Notes under the pieces: generated by a model
Databases searched by the model: none
What the model saw: only the letters and a program-made list of their open reading frames with translations
What the model was told of the DNA's origin: nothing
Shown: piece after piece, positions 8,871 through 16,257 of the stretch
Numbering within the stretch: position 1 is the first letter of the stretch
How the letters are laid out: the number at the start of each line of letters is the position of its first letter
Origin: Methylobacterium aquaticum
GTDB lineage: Bacteria > Pseudomonadota > Alphaproteobacteria > Rhizobiales > Beijerinckiaceae
Assembly: GCF_016804325.1 (NCBI RefSeq)
Contig: NZ_CP043627.1
Location: forward strand, 4,855,001-4,919,000
Length of the DNA stretch: 64,000 nt
Reading direction: 5' to 3'
Made by a program: the position numbers and the translations under genes

Positions 8871-8894
8871 GCACGACATCATGAGCACGACATC
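8867..8894 (+). repeat. 14-bp tandem duplication of the start region of the second ATPase gene
   Basis: ATGAGCACGACATC occurs twice, at 8867-8880 and 8881-8894. The first copy makes the usual ATGA overlap with the upstream stop (8868-8870). Reading from it gives only five codons, and its stop (8882-8884) overlaps the second ATG (8881) again as ATGA. The duplication therefore inserted a mini-ORF while keeping stop-start coupling. Confidence 0.9.
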
Positions 8895-9864
8895 GGCGCC
8901 GCTTCTCGAGGTCCGCGACCTCTCGAAGACCTTCACCATCCGCCGCGGCTTCCCGGTCGCGAAGACCAGCCTGGTGCGGGCGCTCGACCGGGTGTCGTTC
9001 ACGGTAGGGCGCGGCGAAGCGCTCGGCATCGTCGGCGAATCCGGCTGCGGCAAGTCCACCACGGCGCGGGTGGCCCTGCGGCTCACCGAGTCCGATGGCG
9101 GCTCCGTGCGCTTCGACGGGCAGGACGTGCTCGCCGCCTCGGGAAGCGCGATGCGGCGCCTGCGCCGGCGGATGCAGATCGTGTTCCAGGACCCCGCCTC
9201 CTCCCTCGATCCGCGCCAGCGCATCGGCGAGGCGTTGGCCGAGCCCCTGCGGGTCCACGGCCTCGGAAGCGGGGCGGAGCTGAAGGAGCGGGTCGCCGCG
9301 CTGCTTGCCGAGGTCGGGCTGCCGGCGAATGCGGGCGCCCGCTTCCCCCACGAATTCTCCGGCGGCCAGCGCCAGCGCATCGGCATCGCCCGGGCTCTCG
9401 CGCTCGGGCCCGACCTGATCTTCGCCGACGAGCCGGTCTCGGCCCTCGACGTCTCGGTCCAGGCGCAGATCCTGCGGCTGCTCGAATCGCTCCGGCAATC
9501 CCGCAACCTCGCCTTCGTGTTCATCTCGCACGATCTCGGCGTGGTCCGGCATTTCTGCCAGCGGGTGACCGTGATGTATCTCGGCCGGGTGGTGGAGAGC
9601 GGTCCCGTCGGCCCGCTCTTCGGCGAGCCGCTGCACCCCTATACCCAGCTCCTCAAGGCCTCCTCGCCGGTGCCGGACCCGGAGCAACCGGTGGCGATGA
9701 GCTTCCAGGAGGGCGAGCCGCCCTCGCCGCTCCGGCCCCCGCCGGGCTGCCACTTCCATCCCCGCTGCCCGCGCGCCTTCGACCGCTGCCGCACCGAGGC
9801 GCCGGCCTTGCGCGAGGCGGCGCCGGGCCGCACCGTGGCCTGCCACCTCTACGGCGGCGAGTGA
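8881..9864 (+). CDS. ABC transporter ATP-binding protein, DppF/OppF type
   Basis: A 327-residue second ATPase of the importer and last gene of the operon. Walker A is [10 protein letters not shown], the Q-loop FQDPASSLDPRQRIG, the signature FSGGQRQRIGIARAL, Walker B LIFADEPVSALD and the H-loop FISHDLGVV. The C-terminal extension again has Cys residues (GCHFHPRCPRAFDRC). The start at 8881 is the second copy of a duplicated start codon region; starting at the first copy (8867) runs into a stop after five codons, so it cannot be the true start. It should form a heterodimer with the DppD-like ATPase to drive uptake. Confidence 0.92.
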   Translation: MSTTSAPLLEVRDLSKTFTIRRGFPVAKTSLVRALDRVSFTVGRGEALGIVGESGCGKSTTARVALRLTESDGGSVRFDGQDVLAASGSAMRRLRRRMQIVFQDPASSLDPRQRIGEALAEPLRVHGLGSGAELKERVAALLAEVGLPANAGARFPHEFSGGQRQRIGIARALALGPDLIFADEPVSALDVSVQAQILRLLESLRQSRNLAFVFISHDLGVVRHFCQRVTVMYLGRVVESGPVGPLFGEPLHPYTQLLKASSPVPDPEQPVAMSFQEGEPPSPLRPPPGCHFHPRCPRAFDRCRTEAPALREAAPGRTVACHLYGGE

Positions 9865-9984
9865 ACGCGGTCCCTCCGCAGACGGCCACCGTCCCGAGAC
9901 ATGGTGGCGCTATCCCTTTCGGCCCCGATTGCTCTAGCTTCCGCAGCGGCGACGAAGCGCCTTCCAGAAGGGGGATGACGGAAG

Positions 9985-10397
9985 ATGAGGACGATTGGGG
10001 TGGTGGCGGTTCTCGGACTGGGATTGATCGGCGCGGTGGGAACCGCCTCGGCCCAGTCCTGGGGGCCCGATTACGGCTACCGCGACCGCGAGTATCGCAG
10101 CCGCGACAGCGATTACCGCGACCGGGACTATCGCGACCGCGGCTACCGGGATCGCAGCGACGATTACGGCCGGCGGGACGATTACCGCCGCGACCGGGAT
10201 TACGGCTCCCGCGACCGCGACCGGGATTACGGCGACCGGATCGCGGCGCGCCCCGCGGCGCCGCGGCGTTCAACGAGCGCGAATACCTGCGCTGCAACCC
10301 GGACGTCGCCCGTGCCGTGCTCGCCGGCAAGATGGAATCGGGCTACAAGCACTTTCAGGTTCACGGCTTCCGCGAAGGCCGCAAGCTCAGCTGCTGA
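9985..10397 (+). pseudogene. Secreted Arg/Asp/Tyr-repeat protein, frameshifted before its C-terminal domain
   Basis: The ATG at 9985 begins a signal peptide (MRTIGVVAVLGLGLIGAVG, cleavage near SAQ). Next come about 60 residues of degenerate repeats of the type YRDRDYRDRGYRDR, built on Arg, Asp and Tyr. After GDRIAARP the sense frame is lost. A conserved-looking tail, EREYLRCNPDVARAVLAG then HFQVHGFREGRKLSC, follows in another frame and stops at 10397. One C added to the CCCC run at 10251-10254 joins the two parts into a protein of about 137 residues. The tail resembles the YLxxNPDVAxAV...HYxxxGxxEGR unit found in many alphaproteobacterial secreted proteins. Function unknown; the charged aromatic repeat suggests an envelope or surface role. 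A base-call error is the likelier cause of the break. Confidence 0.65.
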
Positions 10398-10405
10398 GCC
10401 GGGGA

Positions 10406-10436
10406 GCGCCACCGGGGCAAGCCGCCCCGGTGGCGC
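10406..10436. terminator. Strong hairpin between convergent genes
   Basis: GCGCCACCGGGGC and GCCCCGGTGGCGC form a perfect 13-bp stem around the 5-nt loop AAGCC, just after the stop at 10397. There is no clear U-tract on either strand. It lies between the RD-repeat gene and the convergent binding-protein gene, so it probably ends transcription or stabilises 3' ends. The rest of 10437-10631 shows nothing else. Confidence 0.6.
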
Positions 10437-10631
10437 GAGGCCGCCCGCATTCCGACGGTGCGGGCCCATCGCCGCCGACGCTTCTCCACGATTCCGTCCG
10501 ACCTGCGCCGGACTACGCCCGTCCGGAGAGACGTCGAACGCGCCGTCTCCCTCGATCGCGAAGGAAACGATCGTCGCGCGGAGGTCGGCAGGGCATCTCG
10601 AGCCCGGCACGCCCCTCCTCGTCAGCCGCGA

Positions 10632-11567
10632 TCAACCGCGCAGGCGGGCGAGGCTGGCCTTGAGATCGGGCGAGAGGGGAAGGTTCGGGCTGCGGCCCGT
10701 GGAAGGGTCGGGGGTCAGGAACCACCTGTCGTAGATCTGGTTCCACCGGCCACTCGCGGCGCTGGCCTGCAACCCCGCATTCACGGCCCGGGCGAAAGCG
10801 TCGTCGCCCAACGGAAGCATGATGCCGTATGCCTCCGTCGGGCCGAGCGTCTCCTCGGACATCGCGAGGTCGTCTGATCTGCCCCACCCCGCCATCACGC
10901 CGGCCAGCAGCACGTCGTCCATGACGTAGGCGGCGGCGCGCTCGGTTGTCACGGCGGCGAAGGCTTCCCGATCTTCCCGGCAGAGCAGGATGGCGATGTG
11001 CAGGTTGCGCTGCCTGTTGGCCGCGTTCAACTTCACGGTTTCGGTCGTGCCGGCGAGGGACGCCACCGTCCGTCCGGCGAGATCGGCGAAGGTCTTGTAG
11101 CCGTTCCGCCGCAGCGACACGAAACGCGTCGCGGTGAAGAAGATCGGTGCGCTGAAACCCACCTGCTGCTGCCGTTCGGCGGTGATGGTGGTTGCGGCGC
11201 ATTCCATGTCCATGTGCCCCTCGCGCATCATCACGAAACGGGCCGCCATGGGAATGGAGACGAAATCGATCTCGAGCCGATCGATGCCGAGCGTCTGGCG
11301 GAGGGTGTCGACCACCTGCTGGCAGAGGTCGATCACGTAGCCCGCGGGCTTGCCGTCCACCAGGTCCGAGTACGGTGGGTAGCCGGCGCGATAACCGATC
11401 GTGATCCGCTTGGCGGCCGCGATCTTGCGCAGCACGGAAGGCCGATCGTCGGCGGTGGATTCTCCGGCCCAGCAGGTCGCGGCCGCCCCCGCCAAGATCG
11501 CCACCGCCAAGATCGTCGCCGTCATGGATCGCAGCCCGCGCGGGAAACGTCCTCGCCGGTGTCGCAT
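10632..11567 (-). CDS. Polar amino-acid-type ABC transporter substrate-binding protein (family 3)
   Basis: 311 residues. The ATG at 11567 is chosen because AGGGAGAA lies upstream and a signal sequence follows (MTATILAVAILAGAAATCWA, residues about 15-34). The mature part has the SBP_bac_3 pattern: ITIGYRAGYPPYSDLVDGKP, GYVIDLCQQVV, IDFVSIPMAARFVMMREGHM and AGRTVASLAGTTE. Such proteins bind amino acids for ABC uptake or act as periplasmic sensors. No permease or ATPase gene is adjacent. The neighbour in the same direction is a membrane-bound diguanylate cyclase 49 nt upstream, so this protein may instead report a ligand to that enzyme; this is only inference from adjacency. Confidence 0.85.
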   Translation of the reverse strand: MRHRRGRFPRGLRSMTATILAVAILAGAAATCWAGESTADDRPSVLRKIAAAKRITIGYRAGYPPYSDLVDGKPAGYVIDLCQQVVDTLRQTLGIDRLEIDFVSIPMAARFVMMREGHMDMECAATTITAERQQQVGFSAPIFFTATRFVSLRRNGYKTFADLAGRTVASLAGTTETVKLNAANRQRNLHIAILLCREDREAFAAVTTERAAAYVMDDVLLAGVMAGWGRSDDLAMSEETLGPTEAYGIMLPLGDDAFARAVNAGLQASAASGRWNQIYDRWFLTPDPSTGRSPNLPLSPDLKASLARLRG

Positions 11568-11616
11568 CGCCCCGTTCTCCCTCGCTGCGCCCGTCCTGTG
11601 TCCCGCCCGGCCTATC

Positions 11617-13062
11617 TCAGGCGGCCTTCGCCGCTCCATCGCCGTCGACCGGCATCGTCATGCCCGGCCGATGCAGAGCGAAGCGGCCGCGCCCGTCGTT
11701 CTTGGCGACATAGAGGGCGAGATCGGCCCGGTTGAGGACGACGCTGCGCTCCGTGCCGTCCTCCGGCGCACTGGCGATGCCGATGCTGGCGCCGATGCTC
11801 ACCGGCGTGCCGCCATACGCGAAAGGGCGCGCCATGGATGCCACGATGGCGCGGGCAAGGCGCTCGGCCCGCTCGACACCGTCAGTCCCGTCGACGGGCT
11901 GCAGCACGGCGAATTCGTCGCCTCCAAGCCGGGCGACGACGTCGTCGGGCGACAGCAGCGGCTCGATGCGCCGGCTCACGTCGACCAGCACGGCATCGCC
12001 GGCCGCATGCCCCAGGGTGTCGTTGACCTCCTTGAAGCGATCCAGGTCCAGCAGCATCACGTTGCAGGCCTGGGCGCCGGCCGCCACGCGCTCCAGGGCC
12101 GTCTCCAGCAATGCGGTGAAGTGCGCCCGGTTGGGAAGCCCGGTCAGGCTGTCATGGTGGGCGCGATGCTCCATGACGGCCGCATGCTCGCCGATCCGGC
12201 GCAGCTGACCCCGTTCCACCACGGCACAGCGCAGCTTTTCGATGGCGAGGGCGAGCCGCCCCAATTCATCGGTCCGCTCCTGGAACGGGATTCTCACGCC
12301 CGTGTCGTTGTCGGCCAGGGCCGTGAGAACACGGGTCAGGGCCGGGATCGGCCGGAAGGCGCGGCGCAGGCCGAGCGCGACGACCAGGGCCGACGCGGCC
12401 AGGATCACCATCATCAGCAGCGTGAGCGTCAGGAGCGCCTGGTTGCGCGCCGCCAGCAGCGTTTCCGCCGATCCGACGCTGGCCACGAGCCCGCCCATGA
12501 GCCGCCCGTCCTTGGACAGGATCGGCATGAACCCCGCGAAATGCGTCGTCGACCCGATCTCGGTCCAACCGGTGAACAGGCGCCGGGGTGTCCGGCCCTC
12601 GCTGTCGGGAAAGGAGACACGCAGGCCGGCGCCCTGGCCCTGGCTGTCGCTGAGGCTGGTGATCCTGCCGGCGTCGTCCGCCGTCACCAGCCACACGTCC
12701 TGCCCCGTCTGCGCCGAAGCGAGCGCCAGCACGTCGGCCGGCATGAAACCGGTGGTCACGATCGACTGGTCGTCTCCCACGGGGCGGCCGGTCTCGATCC
12801 AGCTCACCCGCCCGTCTCGATCGATGTGGACCGACACGAACGTGTAGACGCCGCGAAGGGCGGTACTGGCCACCTGCACGTAGAGGCGGGCATCGTGGTC
12901 CCATTGCCGGGACTGGCCCCGTACCATGATGAGCAGAGCCGCGCCCGCACCCAGCGCGTAAGCCAGCATGACGGAGGCCAGGACGAAGACGGTGATCCTG
13001 CCGAGCAGCGATCGCGTCCAGGGCAACTCTCGCGCGATGAGATGACGGATCATTGGCAGCAA
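11617..13062 (-). CDS. Membrane-bound diguanylate cyclase (periplasmic sensor, HAMP, GGDEF)
   Basis: 481 residues. An N-terminal helix (ITVFVLASVMLAYALGAGAA), a periplasmic sensor of about 150 residues, a second helix (LLMMVILAASALVVALGL), a HAMP-like linker (RRAFRPIPALTRVLTALAD) and a GGDEF domain starting at HDSLTGLPNRAHF. The catalytic motif is intact (RLGGDEFAVL), with DLDRFKEVNDTLGHAAGD, so it should make cyclic di-GMP. There is no EAL domain. The inhibitory site, normally RxxD five residues before GGDEF, reads SPDD, so product inhibition is probably lost. The sensor senses something periplasmic, and the binding-protein gene just downstream is a candidate partner. Confidence 0.9.
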   Translation of the reverse strand: MLPMIRHLIARELPWTRSLLGRITVFVLASVMLAYALGAGAALLIMVRGQSRQWDHDARLYVQVASTALRGVYTFVSVHIDRDGRVSWIETGRPVGDDQSIVTTGFMPADVLALASAQTGQDVWLVTADDAGRITSLSDSQGQGAGLRVSFPDSEGRTPRRLFTGWTEIGSTTHFAGFMPILSKDGRLMGGLVASVGSAETLLAARNQALLTLTLLMMVILAASALVVALGLRRAFRPIPALTRVLTALADNDTGVRIPFQERTDELGRLALAIEKLRCAVVERGQLRRIGEHAAVMEHRAHHDSLTGLPNRAHFTALLETALERVAAGAQACNVMLLDLDRFKEVNDTLGHAAGDAVLVDVSRRIEPLLSPDDVVARLGGDEFAVLQPVDGTDGVERAERLARAIVASMARPFAYGGTPVSIGASIGIASAPEDGTERSVVLNRADLALYVAKNDGRGRFALHRPGMTMPVDGDGAAKAA

Positions 13063-13570
13063 GTCGAGCTCCCTCCGATCTAACGGTTAGACGACAGGGA
13101 TTGACCCTTATTTAAAATGAGGCCGCTCCGCCGGGCTCGCCGATTTTTCCGACACCGAGAATTGTCATTGCTTCAACTCGTTGCACCGGCGAGCGTTTTT
13201 TCAGCCGGGGATGCGGCGCGGCGGGGCCGGCGGATGCGCGCTGGTCGCAAGGGGAGCCGCCGATCGAAGCCTGCCGGCAGAAAGACCCCTGCGCGTCACG
13301 CTCCCGCATTCGCGCGAGACCCGAGACGGGACCCAAGGGGTGAGGAACGCCGAGAAGTCCGCATGCCCGTACGGCACCGTCATGCAGGGAGACGGCGATG
13401 CCGCGATCGACGACCTGTTCTCTCGCCCCGTACTCGGCGGCGCGGCTCGCTTGCCGGGCTCCGGATGGGTCTCTCACCCGATCCGGCCGGCTGGATCGGG
13501 GCTGCGACCACCGGCCCCCGTTTCGCATGGACCTGATGCGAGGTCCTGCGTCGATACGGGATGGTCCTGG
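13063..13570. other. Intergenic region without a supportable gene
   Basis: About 500 nt between the start of the cyclase gene and the terminator of the CoxL-like gene. The open frames here lack a coherent protein family, signal peptide or ribosome binding site. The AT-richer stretch at 13080-13125 should hold the promoter of the cyclase gene. Confidence 0.5.
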
Positions 13571-13602
13571 AAAAACGGCGCCCGGCCGCGAGGCCGGGCG
13601 CC
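13571..13602 (-). terminator. Rho-independent terminator of the CoxL-like gene
   Basis: GGCGCCCGGCC (13577-13587) and GGCCGGGCGCC (13592-13602) pair perfectly around GCGA. Read on the minus strand the stem is followed by five T residues (13571-13575 on the plus strand are A). It sits 26 nt after the stop of the molybdenum hydroxylase gene, as expected for its terminator. Confidence 0.88.
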
Positions 13603-13628
13603 GCATCACGCTCGCGGATCGGGCCGCG

Positions 13629-15944
13629 TCAGGCGGCCGCCGCCTTGCGCAACGGCGCCAGGGCCGCGAACATCCGGGCCGGGGTCGCCGGCATGTCCAT
13701 GTCGCGCAGGCCCACGCTGCGGTCGAGGGCGTCGACCACCGCGTTCATCACCGCCGGGCAGGAGCCGATGCTGCCCGCCTCGCCCGCGCCCTTGATACCC
13801 ATCGGGTTGGTGGTCGAGGGCACGTTCTTCGTCTCGAAGTGGAAGAACGGCACGTCGCCGGCCCGCGGCATGGCGTAGTCCATGAAGCTCGCGGTCAGGA
13901 GCTGGCCGGCCTCGTCGTAGACCGTGCGCTCGTGGAGCGCCTGGCCGATGCCCTGCGCCACGCCGCCATGGACCTGGCCGGCGAGGAGCAGCGGGTTCAC
14001 CACGATGCCGAAATCGTCGCAGACGGTGTAGCGCACGATCGTGGTGATGCCGGTATCCGGGTCGATCTCGACCTCGGCGACATGGGTGCCGTTCGGGTAG
14101 GTCGCGCTCGGCGGCACGAAGTCGCCCTGCCCGGTCCGCATCGCCTCGGTGGCCTTCGGCAGCGCCGCCAACGCCGCGAAGTCGATCGACCGGTCGGTGC
14201 CGGCGACCCGCACCGCGCCCTCGGCGATCTCGAGATCCTGGATGCCGGCTTCCAGCTCCTCGGAGGCGAGTTCCTTCAGCTTGCCGGCGAGGTTCTTGGA
14301 GGCGGCGCCGACCGAGATGCCGCCGACGGGAATCGAGCGCGAGCCGCCGGTACCGGCGCCCGTCGCGACCTTGTCGGTATCGCCCTGCACCACCCGGATG
14401 CGCTCCAGCGGCAGGTCGAGATGCTCGGAGGCGAACTGGGCGTAGGCCGTGGCATGGCCCTGCCCGTTCGACTGCGTGCCGACATAGACGGTCGCGCCGC
14501 CATCCTGGTCGAGGGTGATCTTGACGTCCTCACCCTCGCCCCAGGCGGTGCATTCGATGTAGGTGGCGAGCCCGATGCCGCGCACCAGACCCTTGGCACG
14601 CGACTCCGCGGCGCGGGCCTCGAAGCCGGTCCAGTCGGCCGCCTCGACGGCGCGGCCCATATGGGCGGCGAAGTCGCCGGTATCGTAGGTGCGGTCGCCG
14701 ATCGGCGTGGTGTAGGGCATCGCGCTCGGCGGGATGAAGTTGCGCCGGCGGATGTCGGCCGGCGAGATCCCGGTCTCCCGCGCCGCCCGGTCGACCAGGC
14801 GCTCGATCAGGTAGGCCGCCTCCGGCCGCCCGGCGCCGCGATAGGCGTCGACCGGCACGGTGTTGGTGTAGACGCCGCGCACCCGCACATGCACCGCCGG
14901 GGTCTTGTAGACGCCGGTGAGCATCGTGGCGCCGAGATACGGGATGTAGGGCCCGTATTGCGACAGGTAGGCGCCGAGATCGCCGATCACGTCGAAGCGC
15001 ATGGCGAGGAAGGTGCCGTCCGCATCGAGCGCGACCTCGCCGACCGAGAGGTTGTCGCGCCCCTGCGCGCAGGCGACGAAGTGCTCGCCCCGCTCGGACA
15101 CCCACTTCACCGGCCTGTTCAGCCGGCGCGCGGCTTCCGCCGCCAGCGGATATTCGCGATAGGTGAAGGTCTTGGTGCCGAAGCCGCCGCCGACATCGCC
15201 GGTGACGACGCGGATCTGGTCCTTCTCGACGCCGAGAACGCCCATCAGGGTCTTGCGCAGGCCGTGGACGCCCTGGCTCGGGATGGTGAGGGTGAAGCGC
15301 TTGGCGCCCGCATCGTACTCGGCGACGACGCTGCGGGTCTCCATGTAGTTGGTGACGAGGCGCTGGTTCTCAACCTCGACACGCACCACCTTGGCGGCCT
15401 TGGCGAAGGCGGCGTCGACCGGGGCCTTGTCGCCCATGGTCGAGTCGAACGAGACGTTGTCCGGCTGCTCGTCCCACACCGCGGCGGCGCCGCCCGCGAC
15501 GGCGCCGCGGATGCCGACGACTGCCGGCAGCACGTCGTAGTCGATGCCGATCGCCTCGACGGCGTCACGGGCCTGGGCGACCGTGTCGGCGACCACGAAG
15601 GCGACGGCGTCGCCGATATGCTTGACCTTGCCCTTGGCCAGCAGCGGGATGTGGGCGACGTGGTTCTGGCTGCCGTCGCCGTTCGGCAGCGGCGCCTGGC
15701 ACTTGATCTCCTTGAGATCGGCCACGTCCTCGGCGGTGAGCACGAGATGCACGCCGGGCATCGCCCGGGCGGCCTCGAGATCGGTGATCGTGAATCCCGC
15801 ATGGGCGTGCGGGCTGCGCAGCAGGGCCGCGTGCAGGCAGCCCTCGGGGGCGTGGTCGTCGCCGTAATGGCCCTCGCCGGTGATCAGCCGACGATCCTCG
15901 ACCCGGCGCAAAGGCTGGCCGAGACCGAACTTGGTCACTGTCAT
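13629..15944 (-). CDS. Molybdenum hydroxylase large subunit, form II CoxL-like (xanthine dehydrogenase family)
   Basis: A 771-residue molybdopterin-binding subunit of the CO dehydrogenase/aldehyde oxidase/xanthine dehydrogenase family. The N-terminus has the usual GQPLRRVEDRRLITGEGHY; the cofactor-binding core includes GDVGGGFGTKTFTYREYP. The active-site loop reads AYRGAGR, the form II signature; true CO dehydrogenases (form I) have AYxCSFR. The catalytic Glu is present in KGAGEAGSIG. It is therefore an aldehyde- or heterocycle-oxidising hydroxylase rather than an aerobic CO oxidiser. The FAD-binding and 2Fe-2S subunits it normally needs are not adjacent: the upstream neighbour is a histidine kinase, and a terminator follows. 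It must recruit partners from elsewhere or be an orphan paralogue. Confidence 0.9.
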   Translation of the reverse strand: MTVTKFGLGQPLRRVEDRRLITGEGHYGDDHAPEGCLHAALLRSPHAHAGFTITDLEAARAMPGVHLVLTAEDVADLKEIKCQAPLPNGDGSQNHVAHIPLLAKGKVKHIGDAVAFVVADTVAQARDAVEAIGIDYDVLPAVVGIRGAVAGGAAAVWDEQPDNVSFDSTMGDKAPVDAAFAKAAKVVRVEVENQRLVTNYMETRSVVAEYDAGAKRFTLTIPSQGVHGLRKTLMGVLGVEKDQIRVVTGDVGGGFGTKTFTYREYPLAAEAARRLNRPVKWVSERGEHFVACAQGRDNLSVGEVALDADGTFLAMRFDVIGDLGAYLSQYGPYIPYLGATMLTGVYKTPAVHVRVRGVYTNTVPVDAYRGAGRPEAAYLIERLVDRAARETGISPADIRRRNFIPPSAMPYTTPIGDRTYDTGDFAAHMGRAVEAADWTGFEARAAESRAKGLVRGIGLATYIECTAWGEGEDVKITLDQDGGATVYVGTQSNGQGHATAYAQFASEHLDLPLERIRVVQGDTDKVATGAGTGGSRSIPVGGISVGAASKNLAGKLKELASEELEAGIQDLEIAEGAVRVAGTDRSIDFAALAALPKATEAMRTGQGDFVPPSATYPNGTHVAEVEIDPDTGITTIVRYTVCDDFGIVVNPLLLAGQVHGGVAQGIGQALHERTVYDEAGQLLTASFMDYAMPRAGDVPFFHFETKNVPSTTNPMGIKGAGEAGSIGSCPAVMNAVVDALDRSVGLRDMDMPATPARMFAALAPLRKAAAA

Positions 15945-16257
15945 GAAAACCTCGCGATGCGATGCGGAACGGGATGCGCGAGCGGACGCGCGGCGCGGCG
16001 CCCGGCGGGAGCGGCCCGGAATCGGGGCGCGCGGACTCGCGTGATCGAGGGGATGCGATGGCGGACCGCGTCCGGTCCTGCCTGGGCGCGGATCCGGATA
16101 AGGAGCGGTCGCGCTCCGGCCATGGATGTCACCATGGAGCTTGCCATGCGGCGTTCATCCTCCCGTGGACCGGCCGGGCGTGCGGCCCGGTCCTTATCGG
16201 AGAAACTCTAGCACGCCGGATCGGAGGCGTCTGCGGCCCTGCTGACGCGGCTTCGCA
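15945..16257. other. Intergenic region, probable promoter of the CoxL-like gene
   Basis: About 310 nt between two minus-strand genes. It is GC-rich with only short, unconvincing open frames. It should hold the promoter of the CoxL-like gene and the 3' end of the kinase operon. No clear terminator or operator was found. Confidence 0.4.

Noticed and set aside
13112..13609. A 165-residue minus-strand open frame before the cyclase promoter
   Set aside because: It has no family motif, no ribosome binding site and overlaps the clear terminator of the CoxL-like gene.
13629..15944. An aerobic carbon monoxide dehydrogenase
   Set aside because: The active-site loop is AYRGAGR (form II), not AYxCSFR, and the coxM/coxS genes are not adjacent.
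13398..16211. A 937-residue plus-strand open frame opposite the CoxL-like gene
   Set aside because: It is the antisense shadow of a high-GC gene with clear family motifs; its translation is rich in Arg/Gly/His/Asp and has no domain.
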